Shown here: piece by piece, positions 1 through 13,400 of the stretch
How the letters are laid out: every line of letters begins with the position of its first letter
Numbering within the stretch: position 1 is the stretch's first letter
Assembly (NCBI GenBank): GCA_029531795.1
Contig: JAPEIS010000006.1
Span: 2,356,001 to 2,420,000 of the forward strand
DNA length: 64,000 nucleotides
Direction: 5' to 3'
DNA from: Sclerotinia nivalis
Taxonomy: Eukaryota; Ascomycota; Leotiomycetes; Helotiales; Sclerotiniaceae
The notes under the pieces: model-generated
What the model was told of the DNA's origin: nothing
The model's input: only the letters and a program-made list of their open reading frames with translations
Database searches by the model: none
Made by a program: the position numbers and the translations under genes

Positions 1-112
1 TGGAGAGCGAAATAAAGATTACTGGAGACAACACATTGAAGAGATTCTTCTACGAGTTACACAATTGCAACAGATATCTCTCGCAATTATAACGCAAAGA
101 CCTTAGATTAAA

Positions 113-1767
113 ATGACTTCAATGTATCCACCGATTTCTCCTACTATGAGTAGGAAGAAAGCTCTTGTTGTTACTGGTAAGTAATTTGTTGAGAGCTGCT
201 TGAAAATATACATGGATAGTTATTAACAAACTCTACTTTTTGCAGATCCGCCAAAGTTCGATCTTGAAAGTTATATCTCGAATTATAGAGGTAAGGTCAT
301 GTATTTTATTCTGTGTAGGACTTTATAGAGTTCTGTAGCTAATGTTTCCTCTTGTTTAGGCAGGACCAGACTTGAGCGACTTTATCTCATCGGTGTCACC
401 TCTACCTTCCTTGGTGTCGAAGCTCTAAAAATCTTAATCAAGGAAGCAAAGCAAGGAAAGGATGTTACAATTTATATGGATGCTTGGGCTGCTTTGACAA
501 AGATGGTGCCAAATGAACCGGAGGCTTTTAGAGATGATCAATGGATTGATGCTATCAATAAGTCCAATGCGGCGGAGGCTGCACGTTTGGAAGCACAGTT
601 GAAGGGCTATAAGAATAACTTGATTAAGGAAAGCACTCGTGTAGGTCACCTTCCATATTTTCTACAGCATGTATAGCTTAAAGTTCGACTGGCTAATGAT
701 TTTCCAAACAGATGGGAAATGAAGATCTAGGTAAACATTATGAAGCTACAGGTCAACTTGCACTTGCTTTCGACGCTTATTCTCGCATGCGACAAGATAT
801 CAGCATTCCAAGACACGTAATTGACGTTTGCAAACACATCATTGAAGTCTCTATTGAAAGAAAGGAATATATGGCAGTTCTTTCCAACGTTCAGAAGATG
901 AGAGGAACAGCTGTTGGACCAGATGATGATAGATTCATCAAACCATTTTGTCATGCAGCTGAAGGTATCGCACAAATGCATGCTGGACAATATACTTTGG
1001 CTGCACAAAATTTCCTACAAACAACTCCAGGAATGGGCGCAAGTTATAATACAATCGTCAGTCCTAATGATATTGCTGTTTACGGAGGTCTTTGCGCTTT
1101 GGCTACCATCGAGCGTAATGATTTGCAAAAATTAGTTCTCGAAAACTCCGATTTCCGCGCCTATCTCGAACTAGAGCCACATATTCGTCGTGCCATTCAA
1201 GCATTTGTTGGTAGCAAGTACTCTACATGTTTGGAGATTCTTGAGTCTTACAAAGCTGATTATCTACTTGATATCCACTTGCAAAAGCATGTTGATGAAC
1301 TTTATACTCGTGTTAGAAGCAAGAGTATAGTTCAATACTTTATTCCATTCAGCTGTGTTACATTTGAGACACTGAATAAGAATTTCGCTCCACCTGGAAA
1401 GACTATTGAAAAGGAGTTGGCAGAGATGATTAAATGTGGCGAGTTGGATGCTCGTATTGATCTCGTTGCTAAAGTATGTTAAGTTCCATCTCTTTTATAT
1501 CCTTCTTCAACTCTTATACTTTCACCTCTTCCTCATTCCATCATGCTAACATATACCAACTAGACCCTAATCTCAACACCTAAAGCCACCCGTCAAGAAA
1601 TTCAACAAGAAGCCCTCAAGACAGCAAAGCAAGTCGAACGTGAAGCTAGACAACATTTGCTACGTATGAATATCGTCGCTTCAGATATGGAGGTCAGAGC
1701 GTCTAGAGAAAGTGGTAGACGAGGTATAGGTGGCGGAATGGCGGGAGAATTATTTGGTGGTGTTTAA
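113..1767 (+). CDS. csn1: COP9 signalosome complex subunit 1
   Basis: Subunit 1 of the COP9 signalosome, the nuclear/cytosolic complex that removes Nedd8 from cullins and so tunes SCF-type ubiquitin ligases. Five exons: 113-176, 246-290, 360-640, 712-1473, 1564-1767, giving 451 residues, close to the usual fungal length. All donors are GT (GTAAGT, GTAAGG, GTAGGT, GTATGT) and frame is kept at every junction. The family stretch RMGNEDLGKHYEATGQ is formed across the exon 3/4 junction. A helical TPR-like/RPN7 region (about residues 30-230) is followed by a PCI domain (about 260-400). The ATG at 113 is the first in frame, and a second Met four codons later is an alternative. The window begins about 110 bp upstream, so the promoter is cut off. 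Family assignment is firm; exact exon ends are by eye. Confidence 0.93.
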
Positions 1768-1970
1768 GAAAATGCAGGATGACGATATAATGATATGAGA
1801 TAATACGATATGATATGATGATGAAAATGGCGTTTATGGTTAATAGAGGCTGATACTGAGCTGGTTTGGCGTCTATGGTTCAGAGCGTATCAGATTCAGG
1901 AAGGGAATTTGATGGATATACAAATGCGGCATGGTATGGTAGTTATGGATCTTTTTCTAGTTCTCTTCTC

Positions 1971-1988
1971 TCTTTCTTTCTTTCTTTC
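1971..1988 (+). repeat. CTTT microsatellite
   Basis: Short pyrimidine tetranucleotide run (TTTC units) in the probable 3' flank of csn1. It is typical replication-slippage sequence with no sign of function. Confidence 0.6.
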
Positions 1989-2413
1989 GTTTGAGAGATA
2001 GATAAAAGGGATGGATAGATAGTTGTTACTTATTAGGCATAGAGGAATACTACGACCTTTACTATTCTGTTTTGTTTTATGTTATATTGTGAAATTATAC
2101 ATGAGTATGTAACCTCGCTGTATATATAACCTAGCCGAAACCACAAAGGGTACTTCAGGTTCATGGAAGGGGGCTAAGATTACATTCATCTTCATCTTCA
2201 TCTTTTTAGAATCGTATACTTATAATGTGTTTGGGTTTTGTATGTATTTAGTTTTTATATTTAGTTCTTACACTTACATTTATAGGGGTATCTATATGTA
2301 TATGTGTTCGTGTATGTATATACACAGATGAATTAATGAACTTAGTGAACACGGTTTTCTATGTGGGATGGGATGGGATGGTGCATGTGTGGAGTTAAGT
2401 TGAGTTGAATTTT

Positions 2414-2447
2414 GGGGGAGGGGTGAAGGGGAAGAGGGAAGTGGGGG
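2414..2447 (+). other. Putative G-quadruplex motif
   Basis: Five G-runs of 5, 4, 4, 3 and 5 bases are separated by loops of 1, 4, 4 and 4 bases. This satisfies the simple G3+N1-7 quadruplex pattern on the plus strand, within a purine tract downstream of csn1. Pattern only; no function is shown. Confidence 0.5.
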
Positions 2448-2472
2448 AGGAGAGGGAGAATGATTGAGAAGG

Positions 2473-2516
2473 GGTGATGGGAGGTGATGGGAGGTGATGG
2501 GAGAGGTGATGGGAGA
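2473..2516 (+). repeat. GGTGATGGGA minisatellite
   Basis: About four tandem copies of a 10-bp unit GGTGATGGGA, the last with a 2-bp insertion (GA). It lies in the purine-rich spacer after csn1. Confidence 0.75.
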
Positions 2517-2666
2517 GATAATGAATGATAAGAATATAGTGTAGAAATATAGTATAGAGATACATTGATATATTCAACTTATATAGGTATCGTATATGTA
2601 TATTCATTTTTATGCTGCAGATGTCAGATTTGATTTGATAGGTGGTTGATTTGATAGGTGGTTAAA

Positions 2667-2711
2667 TAGGTAGGTAGGTAGGTAGGTAGGTAGGTAGGTA
2701 GGTAGGTAGGT
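2667..2711 (+). repeat. TAGG tetranucleotide microsatellite
   Basis: About eleven uninterrupted TAGG units. A candidate length-polymorphic marker locus in non-coding DNA. Confidence 0.9.
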
Positions 2712-4025
2712 ATAACTATGAAGGTGAGGAGGATAATTGGATTAAGTGGGATTTGTATAATGTGTGGAATGTTGCGGAGTTTGTGGAGTTTGTGGGAAAT
2801 GGAGGGGGGAAAGGGGTTGGGGGAATGAGGAGGAAGAGGAAGAGGGTGAAATTATACAGTAATTGGGATGGAAGGTGGATGGAAGATGGATGGGAGGGTT
2901 GTGAGGATGGGTCAAGTGAGGGAAAGGGTGAAGCGAAAGGGAAGTGGAAGGAATTCCTTTTGGTCTGGAGAGGAGGATTGAACTACTTGAACTTTATATT
3001 TGATTGAGTGGCTCCTGGCTGGTGGTTGGAGAAGAAGAATATTATGGTGATGTGATGCGATGTGCTGCAATTTGCAATGTGCTAGTAAAGTTATATGTAC
3101 TAAACTGAACCATAAAATGAGCAAGCTTGACGGCAAAAAAGATACATATATGTTATCTTAGTAGGGTGGCTTATAAATGGTTCGAGAAAGAGAGTACGGG
3201 AGGAATAGTCGAGAGTAATGGGAGATATATGTAATCTTATAATTGTATAAATGAGAAATAGTTGTTTGAGCCTTGAGTAGATAAAATGGCTTAACTAGGT
3301 AGGTGCACTCGAGTAGATATTTTTATAGATGGATTTTTGATGTTTGATTATTTGTATTTGTATTTGTTGTTATTGGTTTTATGTTAGGCGGTTGTATATC
3401 AAGATGAAAGACATTAAAATATAAAAATAATGGATGAGAATTACATTTTTACGGGAACTTCGAGGGGTATTTGGGGTGTAGATGGGATGAGATGAATGGT
3501 AATTCATATGCAAGCGCATTCTCTGTCTTTGGAGTCTTTAGAAAAGGTAGCGGGAGGACATTTTCTTTTACGGGGTTGTGGGAGGGGAGTTTAAGTAGAG
3601 AGGGTGTGGGGGATGGTTGGAAGAGGAGGGAGGGGGTGACGGGGTATTCATGGGGTGAATAGATACTGGAAAGTGATGAATGGAATGGGATGATGTTGAA
3701 TGATATTACTGAGTAAGAAGATTTGAGAAGCTCAGGAAAGAAGTGGAAAGACGGGTTTGCAAGGGAGAATTGGACACGATAGGTAGTAGGCAGAGGAGCG
3801 AAACGAAAGATGAAACAAAAGATGCCAAATTGCGGTAGTACGTCTTCAGAAATACATGTAGTACGGTGGGAAGAAATTTTTTAAGTACCGAATTTTCTAA
3901 GCATTGCATAATTTGAAGCCTAAAATATAAGATATAATGACAACTCAGACGAAAATACTGGATACCATGGGTAACTACTCGTGTATTATCATCTCGTTAA
4001 ATCCTTTTGTTGAGTTTATCCCTTT

Positions 4026-5462
4026 CTAGTTGATGTTGGAGTAAACTCCGATCAGCATTGGGCACAGTAATGTCTCAGTAAAATCAAAATAGCCCCACGG
4101 AATCAATATCAGTGCCCAAAACTGGATACTAAAAAGTTTGGGATCAGATTTAATTATACAGTAAAATTGAGGCCAAGGCAAATATGCTTTTAGCGAAACT
4201 TTGATTTGAGCAAGCATGTCGAGTGTTAGAGAGGAGCACTGGTGAGTCCCTGAAATTTTAAAGTCATTGACTTGGGTAGAAGAACACATGAGAAGATATT
4301 GAAAATCAATAAACCACACAAGAAAGAACCTCAAATGTTCCTGTTGCATATTCAGTGGTTATGGTGGCACACTTAGTCATTTGAGATAGAAGAACATTTG
4401 TTGCCTGGCTCAATATCATATGCCCAGGAAATGGCAAATCTGATGATACAGAGGAGTAAAAGATAGATTTAAGGCATATTTTGATGCCATTTGCCCTCAC
4501 AGATTGATATGAAAAGGCAAAACTCGTTATGAAAGAAGCGTTCTTGAAATGTTTGATGAATAGTGTTACTGTCACTGGTATATTTGAAAGGAGAAACTGA
4601 ATTTAAGTACAAACTTCATGAAAAGCGTTGCCTAGCACCACAATACTTAGAACCCATTGTATACAGTCTTACAAATCTCTTATCAAACAGAAGAAGTAGA
4701 ATCCAAATCAAAACTAGCAATTCCCCCCAAAAACTTCCCCTTTGGCTTTGTGGTTGCATATTGTGTTTTGTGAGTCTTGCCCTATTTATTGTCGCCAAGA
4801 GAACACCAGAAGTATTGGCACTACCTTATAGTGATGGGGATGGATGCTGACTATTTCCGTAAGCTACAACCTCTGAAATCTTGTCATAAAGCAAGAAAAC
4901 AGTGGTGTAGTAATTACTACCCAGGGAGAGTAAAGTATACGTAGAAATCCCAAGATAGAAGACGCAGAGCCAGTTCACCATACTTATGGCAATTGACAGA
5001 TTACCACGGAAAACATCAAATCTCACAAGCTTCATACACTTGTAGGAATAAATTGATGCTGCCCAGGGTGTAAATTAAAGCCGCGGTAGGTCTCTCTGCA
5101 ACAAAAACGGTGTGCTGTCTAGGCACTACACCGCTGATATCAAAAGTATCTGCGGCGGTATTGGCCGAGTAAGAGTAGACAATCCCGCTTTTGGATGCGT
5201 TTACTCAGGTAAAAGAAGTCATGAGAGTGGTCATAATTTTAGAAGCCGGGGATAATGACAATGGGTTGATTCGGGACTCGGCAAAGACTTTGCAGGGGCC
5301 GATAGTCTCCCGAGAAGTCTTCTCGGGAAAGGCTAACCAGTTGTTATCAGACATAGCGGGGTAATATGAACTGATGAATGCATGTGATTTGCGAGAGTGT
5401 GATTTCTCGGAACAAAGCGAAAGCGAGAGTAGGAAGCATATGAAAATTGAGGGGATTCCCAT
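4026..5462 (-). pseudogene. Decayed membrane-protein-like reading frames, family unknown
   Basis: A chain of minus-strand reading frames with coding-like composition but no intact gene. From 5462 to 5016 one frame runs 148 codons with a single TGA at 5205-5207. It opens with a signal-peptide-like segment (MGIPSIFICFLLSLSLC). From 5035 to 4616 a second frame, shifted relative to the first, is broken only by a TAA at 4826-4828 and carries hydrophobic stretches (near NWLCVFYLGISTYTLLSLG). Further shifted frames at 4575-4306 and 4349-4026 are also hydrophobic. I found no convincing introns that would remove the stops. I do not recognise the family. It could instead be a real multi-exon gene that I failed to splice. 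Confidence 0.3.
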
Positions 5463-5845
5463 ATGTGGAGTATCTCGAATTCAAAGTGGCTTAAAACTAG
5501 ATATATGATTTGCCGCAGAACTTAGGTGGACACCGGGTTAAAGGCTTTTCCTGCGGCTGGGCTATCGATGAAATGCTATTGGTAGGTGGGGTTTCGAGTC
5601 TGCCTAGGTTAGTAGAAATGGGCTTGCGAGCAAACTGGCGGACAGTGGAATAAGAATGGATTACTAGGACGCATGAGTAGGAAGCATCAGGCGAACGATA
5701 TTCTCTCAGGTACATAAATAACATGTAGCTTGTTGTTGGCGATTAGTTGCTTTTAAGGTTTGATTCGTCAAACATCAAAATAGGAGTAGTGGAATGGGCC
5801 GAAATTAGTATGGTCGACTGAGAAAGAAGACTAATTCATGACTTA

Positions 5846-6025
5846 TTAAGGTACGGGCGGGACCGATAGCATGATACCGTCGATGACATGAGCTAGACCA
5901 CTGCAAAAGATCTTGAGATCTTGACCGATAGTGCAGCTTTTAGTATCAATGCGGTTGTCGTTCTTGATATCGTAGTCGCAGCTGCAACTATCCAAGTTTA
6001 ACCCTCCACGTAAAGGTTGTCGTAT
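5846..6025 (-). pseudogene. Fasciclin-like C-terminal fragment
   Basis: Sixty sense codons without an ATG start, ending in TAA. The end reads GLAHVIDGIMLSVPPVP, which resembles the closing motif of fasciclin (FAS1) domains (NGVxHVIDxVLLP). Fasciclin proteins are secreted or GPI-anchored adhesion proteins. A 5' partner could lie at 6239-6559 on the same strand, where an open frame contains a weak SSDAFQAL segment recalling the start of FAS1 domains, but no clean splice joins them. Most likely a relic; possibly the last exon of an unresolved gene. Confidence 0.3.
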
Positions 6026-7733
6026 TCAAATGTGGATTTAGAGAGGAGATATGGGTGTGCGTGCCAGTGTCTCGAATCTTGGATGGGTAAGTGGAGGGAG
6101 AATCATTGTATATGTTCCACATGTACAATAACATATACAATAGCTGCATGGCTCATATATTCCTTACTGAGTAGATAGATGTTGAGTATATATCCTGTTT
6201 AGGAGTTGGTCTTTAAAAAGGTTGAGAGCAGATCTACTTCAAGGTTTATAAGACCAGAAACATAAAAGCAGCGTTGAAAAGAAGCATGAAGCATTGGGGT
6301 TTGAAAAAACTGACTGCATAAGCGCTTGAAAAGCATCGCTGCTTGTAATGAATGACTTATTCTTAGAGGGCTGGCTGGGTCGGCGTGGAGGGGTTTTGGG
6401 TTTTGTGCAACCTCGATTGGCAATTTCCAAGAAGTAACACAGAGATTTGACTGTTGACTGGAAAGGAAATGTGTTATGAGTCGTGAGACTTTGCATGCAG
6501 AAAGAAAGAGTCGGCGTTTGAACTTTGCTCATATGGTAATGGAGCAAAAGAATCCTCATTATTTATACGCAGGTCCAATAAATGATGAAGGATTCAAAAG
6601 ATCAACATAACCTTAACTAGGTAACTTTACTTGGTGCCATGCATTCACTCATTGGGCCCTTGTCACACACATAGGTATCCTTTCGAATTGACGATTGATT
6701 CTGAATCAATTCTCTTTCTTGCTATACTCATAAATGGATGATCTTGAATGGCAACATTCTTGTTTACCATGATCAAATCTCAAATCTCAAATCTCTAATC
6801 CCATTCGCACGCATTCCACACAAATATAAGCAAGCCATTGACTCGTTGTTCCTCTAGAAGTGCGTGCGATCATTTCAACATTCAACCAGTACCAAGCAAG
6901 GCACAAATTTAAAACGATCCTCCAACTTTCTCCCTCCTCTCTCCAATTTAAATCTCACCACCCCCCCCTTTACCTTCCTACCCCTTCACTCTTCCCACTT
7001 TCTTACCTCAAACAACGATACGCACGCATCACAGCACCCGTACAGTATTACCAGTGAACCATCTGTGAAGAGAAGAAACGCCCCCCAAAAGCCGAGTATT
7101 TGTATGACTTTGAACAACCTCAAAAAGTTTACTTCAACATAAAATCAAAGCGATAAGATAAATTTATACCAAAACGAAATTAAAAAAGAGAGAAATACGG
7201 ATCACGGACATATTACAGAAAAACTTAATTTTTCTCTCCTCTCTTTCTGGCTCTCACAATTTTTTTTTCCCTGTTCCTGGCTCCACTGCTGCTTTGTACA
7301 GGTTGTTCTCGAACCTTTGACCTTTTTTTAAGGCGATAAACGAAGAGGCGCGCTTGTGTTGAAAATACAAGAGAAATCCGACAAGCCCGTAACAACTTCA
7401 TCCCTCGACTTGACAACCACGAAACTTCTTTGAGTCGACAAAGACTACTCTGTGATACTTCATCTACGAAGCCTAAGACGATATCATCGCGTTCTTTGCG
7501 ATACAACCGGCGGATCAATAAATAAAAAGACTTGTGAATAATCATAACAAATCACATCTTTTTTCATATACCTGTTTACTCAGAGTCTGTTCAGCTTAAA
7601 GTTGGTGACTTTTTTTGAGCCCAATTTATCAACAACCGCCACAACATCACGACATCAAGAAGAGTACTCCTTCAAGGGTAATTCAAACGTGGTTTTCATT
7701 AGAGAGATCCATTGAGGCGAATTTAACTTCATT
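6026..7733. other. Upstream region of the PP1 gene
   Basis: No intact gene is recognised. The first half continues the decayed minus-strand zone. From about 6850 the plus strand becomes C/T-rich and probably holds the PP1 promoter and a long transcribed leader. Open frames inside (for example 6864-7142) are low-complexity and start at GTG. Confidence 0.5.
6918..7005 (+). promoter_or_regulatory. CT-rich tract, candidate core promoter of PP1
   Basis: A dense pyrimidine tract with a C8 run on the coding strand, about 1 kb upstream of the PP1 start codon. CT-rich tracts before the transcription start are common in highly expressed filamentous-fungal genes. Assigning it to PP1 is an inference from orientation and position. 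Confidence 0.35.
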
Positions 7734-7866
7734 GTAAGTTATTCAAACTCTGCCGAAACCCTACCGATTCTTGTTGAGCTTCATAGCTTCAACATAATTC
7801 AAAAGACTCTACTCGAGTATTTACATCAACTTATCTCGGTTTAGACTAATTTATTACACGCGGCAG
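7734..7866 (+). other. Candidate 5'-UTR intron of PP1
   Basis: GTAAGT donor at 7734, an ACTAAT branch-like sequence and a GGCAG acceptor ending at 7866, all upstream of the PP1 start codon. It would remove 133 nt of the leader. It rests on splice signals only. Confidence 0.4.
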
Positions 7867-8001
7867 ATTGAGAAGTGAAGTGAATTCAAGCCCTAGCGTA
7901 AATACATCTACGATCTTATAATCTACCGTCTTTTGACATCCACCTGCTGCGGATTACATCACAACACCCCCGGTCAAATTCTCCTGAAGGAGGACAAAGC
8001 G

Positions 8002-9188
<1,187 letters not shown>

Positions 9189-10467
9189 AAAATGATCAAT
9201 TACGAACTTCCTTTTGTGTAGCAGGTTCGGACGCAGATAAGCTTAATTCGCGATTTTCCACGCAACGAATATTGCCCTCGACCAAAAATGCGCCCTTTCA
9301 CCGATCGCTTCTCTTTGGGATCCGTCATCTCACCAGACTTTTGCCAGTATCCTCCAGACTTCGATCTCGATCAAACATACCTATTTTGCGCGACACCTTC
9401 CGCACCCTACTTTTCGTTTCCTTACTTACCTCATTGCCAAATGCAACTCAAATATGTACACAGCAACTTTTTCATTGCGCTTTTCGATCACTAACACTAA
9501 GGATTCCACTCGATACGCTTTTCCCAACGACTTTTCGGCCGAACCACGAACTTTTGCTTTAGATTGACATGCCAGCATTTTCACGACATGACGATAGATA
9601 CATGGGACGTTTTTCGGGCGAGTTTTCGGTTTTCGGGTATTGGCATTCGGATTTTGATATCTGGTTTTAATAGAAAGGCGGGAGGAGAAATTTTCGGGAG
9701 TAGGCTCATAACAGCTAACTCTTAATATTTGTGTTCATACATTGGAGAAAGGGGCATTGAATGTGCCAGGCAGACAGATAAAGAAAGGGAACGGGAAGGG
9801 AGGGTGTGCATAGGTTGAGCGCAGAAAGCAGAAAAATAACTCAACGATGCGAATTGTACCTTTGTTCTATGTAACTGACCTCTTTTTTTTACTACACTTC
9901 ATTGGCTCTTTTACTAGATGAGCAGTTATCTTGATGATTTGATTTGATATGTGAAATTATGCGTGATGGAGGTTTGCATGCGACTAGAATGGCAACTGGG
10001 GAGTTTGGTATGAATGAGGGAGTGAAGGTTAGGCTCCCTCGAGTATTTTCTTTTTATATCTGCAGGCTGAAAAGCCTTAACCCGCATATAGCTTTCACCT
10101 AGGCTCGCAGTTCAGAGTTTCTTTTTCACTTTTCTTCGTGTAGACTTTCACGGGTTGCTTCTTGTCCCCTTTCATATGGACACATAGGTAATGAATGTTA
10201 ATGTTAATATTATCCGCAAGCTCAGTTTGTGTCGTTACCTTACATTCTTGCAGGATGTGATATCATCTCCCTCCCTATTATGAAAATTTAGCATCGTCTA
10301 TCTCCCTATCCATGTGCAGATATTCTCTTACTACCATGTTCTTGTCCTTATATTCGAATCTCTCATCACCTCCAGCTTCCTCTTCCACTTCCTCTTCCAC
10401 TTCCTCTTCCTCTTCCACTTCCTCTCCCGCTATTCATTATCCAAATTCTATCTATCAATCCCTCCTA
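9189..10467. other. Convergent spacer between PP1 and nrde2
   Basis: Holds the 3' ends of two convergent genes. The reading frame at 8879-9562 only runs through the last PP1 intron and stop in another frame. No separate gene is seen. Confidence 0.6.
10375..10427 (+). repeat. TTCCTC/TTCCAC hexanucleotide array
   Basis: Imperfect tandem hexanucleotides of the TTCCTC/TTCCAC type, just downstream of the nrde2 stop codon and so probably in its 3' UTR (GAGGAA/GTGGAA on the transcript). Confidence 0.7.
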
Positions 10468-13400
10468 TCATCCACCTACTCCCTCTTCCTCTTCCTCCGC
10501 ATCCCACACCCCCTCCAAATCAACATGAACTCTTATTTCCTTCTCCCCCATTACTCTCCATATATTTTTCAATTGTGGTGTTATTTCTTTATTTATTTCC
10601 TCTTTTTTCTCCTTTTCCTTATCTTCTTTTTCGTTTTCATCCTCATCTCCGCAATATATCTCGCACACCCTCTGGAATCCAAGCATGTATATTGTTTTAT
10701 GCCAGGGAATTCGCGCAATTGCTTGTTTCCATAGTTCTAGTGTTCTTTTGGCTTTTGCTTGTTTATTCTGCCTCCTGTTATCAGATTCGAGGATTAGGGC
10801 TTTGGAGAATGAGGAGGAAGAGGAGGATGAGGATGAGGATGAGGAAGGAGGTAGGAATTGTGGATATGTATCACAGAATAGTAAATACAATTTCCAAAGC
10901 GAACTTGAACTCGCTAGTTCAGAATTTGAAGTAGATATAGATGAAGATTTAGAACCCTTTAGATTTAACGCAGAGACAAATGTTGAATTGACCGTATTGA
11001 GATTCGGGGTAACGGATTGTGCGTGTTGGAGGTGATGGTGGATGATGTGGAGGTAGAGGGGTAGAGGATTATGAGTTGAAGAGGAATCTAGAAGTTCGGA
11101 GAATAAAGTACTCAGAGTGACTGGACTCAAGAGTCTGGTTGTACCGAAAGCCGGCGAAGTGAGGAGAGAGAAGAATATTGTGTTGCTTGGAAATAAGCGT
11201 AGAGAGGTTGCGAGTTGTGAGTGGAGGGTCTGGGGACGATAGGGTCCGGATTTTGCGTGGTGGTGGAGGAGACGGGCTGTGGATTGGTGGAGGAGGGCGA
11301 GAGGATAGGTTGATTGTGAGTTTGAGGTTAGTCGGGAAGAGAGCTGATCGGAAAAGGTAGTGAGGATTTCGAGGGCGGATGTGATATTTCCTTGTTGTGG
11401 TGATTGAGGAGCTGTTGAGGAGGTGGTGGTTAGGTATTTGAGGAGGGCGAGGAGTTCGGTGTAGAGGGCTGCGTATGTAGGATTGCGTGTGGTGAGGAAA
11501 TGGTCGCGGTTTGAGGACAGATGTTGTTGACTTTTGAGGAGGGTTGCAGGGGTTAGTTCCACGGGACTGGTTGGGCTTGGAATGCCGTGTGGGATTGAGA
11601 GTAGATGTGCTAATGCCATTTCTTTCGATCCAACCGAGAGATGTGCCCAGATTAGACTTTTCCAGAGTTGAGTCGAATCCTTGTTGTCGTTGGACTCGGG
11701 CGAGGAGGACATAGATTTACTCATTCCTAAAGCGGCTGTGTAAATTCCATTTGAGATTTCTTGGTTGCCTTTCGACCATTCGATCATAGCGTATGCGTTG
11801 TATAGTTTGAGGCTGGAAGAATGTTGTTTAATGAGAGTTTTGGCGACCTTTTTGATGGTATTTGGTTCATTTATCCATTCAAATGCCAAGTAGTATTCTG
11901 CAAAATCTTCTATTGGATATGATTGTGTGAGTTGTTTCAGAGTGTTGCGAACCCAAATATAAGGAATAGGTCCATTATCCTCGTTGCCGTATACTTCTCG
12001 CCATGGCTTGAAGCTGCTGAACCAACTTTTGCTGAACATAGATTCTGGTGCCATCGCAAAGTTTGTTGTAGGAGTTGTGAAGATTGATGGTATTTCAGTT
12101 TTTTCATCCTCGGTCGAGTCCTCAGTAGGCTTTTTGAAGTATTTTTCTTTGATCCACTCCGAATCATAGTCAAGCATTTCATTGTACAGGAAGAAATCAT
12201 GGCTCCAATCCACACCCGACTCGTGGTCCTGAAAAGGCATAGAAGGTAAATGACAGAATATCAGGAATGCATTCAAAAGAGATCTTCGTAAGTACTCAGC
12301 AGATTTTGGCAGTAGCATAAGAAAATTCTCGATATCGGTGAATAGGATGACTCTAAAAGGATCGTCTTCCACAGTATCATCCATGGTTCTTGCAGGAATT
12401 CTAGAAGCTTTTATACGAGAAGATTCTGCGATAACCCAGCTTTTAAAGAGGTCTTGGCAATTAAGTGACATCTCTGGTTCGTCAGTTTGGGCATTCGGGA
12501 CTGTTGAATCATCCCCAGTCTCTGTAAAGCTTTTCCAACCTAGAGAACCTAATTCCCCAATTCGTGGGACTTCTGCCTCCCAAAACTCTCCGAAAAGTTC
12601 AAGTATTCTATTTCCCACCAGTGCTGATGTCTCATGTTCAGCATGGATAGATTCTGGTCCTTGGAAATTCATCTCCAAAATAGCTTGCCAGATTGCCACT
12701 GCTAGTTCTGTAAAACCCGATTCGCGGATGAAAAGGGTAGCCCTGAGAACCACATATAAAAGTTGTTCGTAGAGTGATTTCACGGAAATCCACCCCGGTG
12801 CGATGCTAATACTATTTTTCAAAGAACGAATTCTATTGAGGAATATTCCACGAACTTTCTCATATCTAAATGTTGAAAAGTTGCTTCTCCTGAAATCTAA
12901 GTATCTTTTCCACAAGAGAATACTATCAATGTTGTCTTTTGCAATCTGTTCCCACCGCTCCGCTTGAACCTTGATTTCCCATATCTTTGAGCCCTCTGCC
13001 ATCAGGCCTAGTAGTAGCCGTTCACGGTCTGGTAAGTAGTGTATCTTGTCCAGAGCTTTTTCATACATATGGATTTTGATGTCCGCTGTGCTCCTGATCT
13101 CTGCATTAGTGATACGACGACGGTCATCTCCTGATTTTAGAAGTGTATCTTGATGCCCAATTAAAGCAAGCCACGCTTCTACATCACCTGGAGCTTGTTC
13201 TATCCGTCTGGAGAGCTCTATGTTCTTTTGTTTGATTGAGGATTCAAGTCTCATAGTTCTACCAGCGTCTGATCCTGACGAATCACTGTCCGAAGCATAT
13301 TGAAAAGCGTCATCCTGAGGTTGAGTGGATATTTTTGCTTTTCCCTGTATTGAACGGTAATGGGTGTCATCATGATCAGAATCAGACTTTGAGCCGGGTT

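Larger units (their letters stand above)
1768..4025. other. Gene-free spacer, G/A-rich on the plus strand
   Basis: No convincing gene. The first few hundred bases are probably the csn1 3' UTR. From about 2400 to 3000 the plus strand is strongly purine-rich, with a run of G-tracts (2414-2447), a GGTGATGGGA minisatellite and a TAGG microsatellite. The open frames here are low-complexity (Gly/Lys/Arg-rich) products of that composition, not proteins of a recognisable kind. Confidence 0.6.

Noticed and set aside
10312..11035. Ser/Phe-rich plus-strand frames of 116-206 codons
   Set aside because: They are antisense shadows of the nrde2 C-terminus and its pyrimidine-rich 3' flank.
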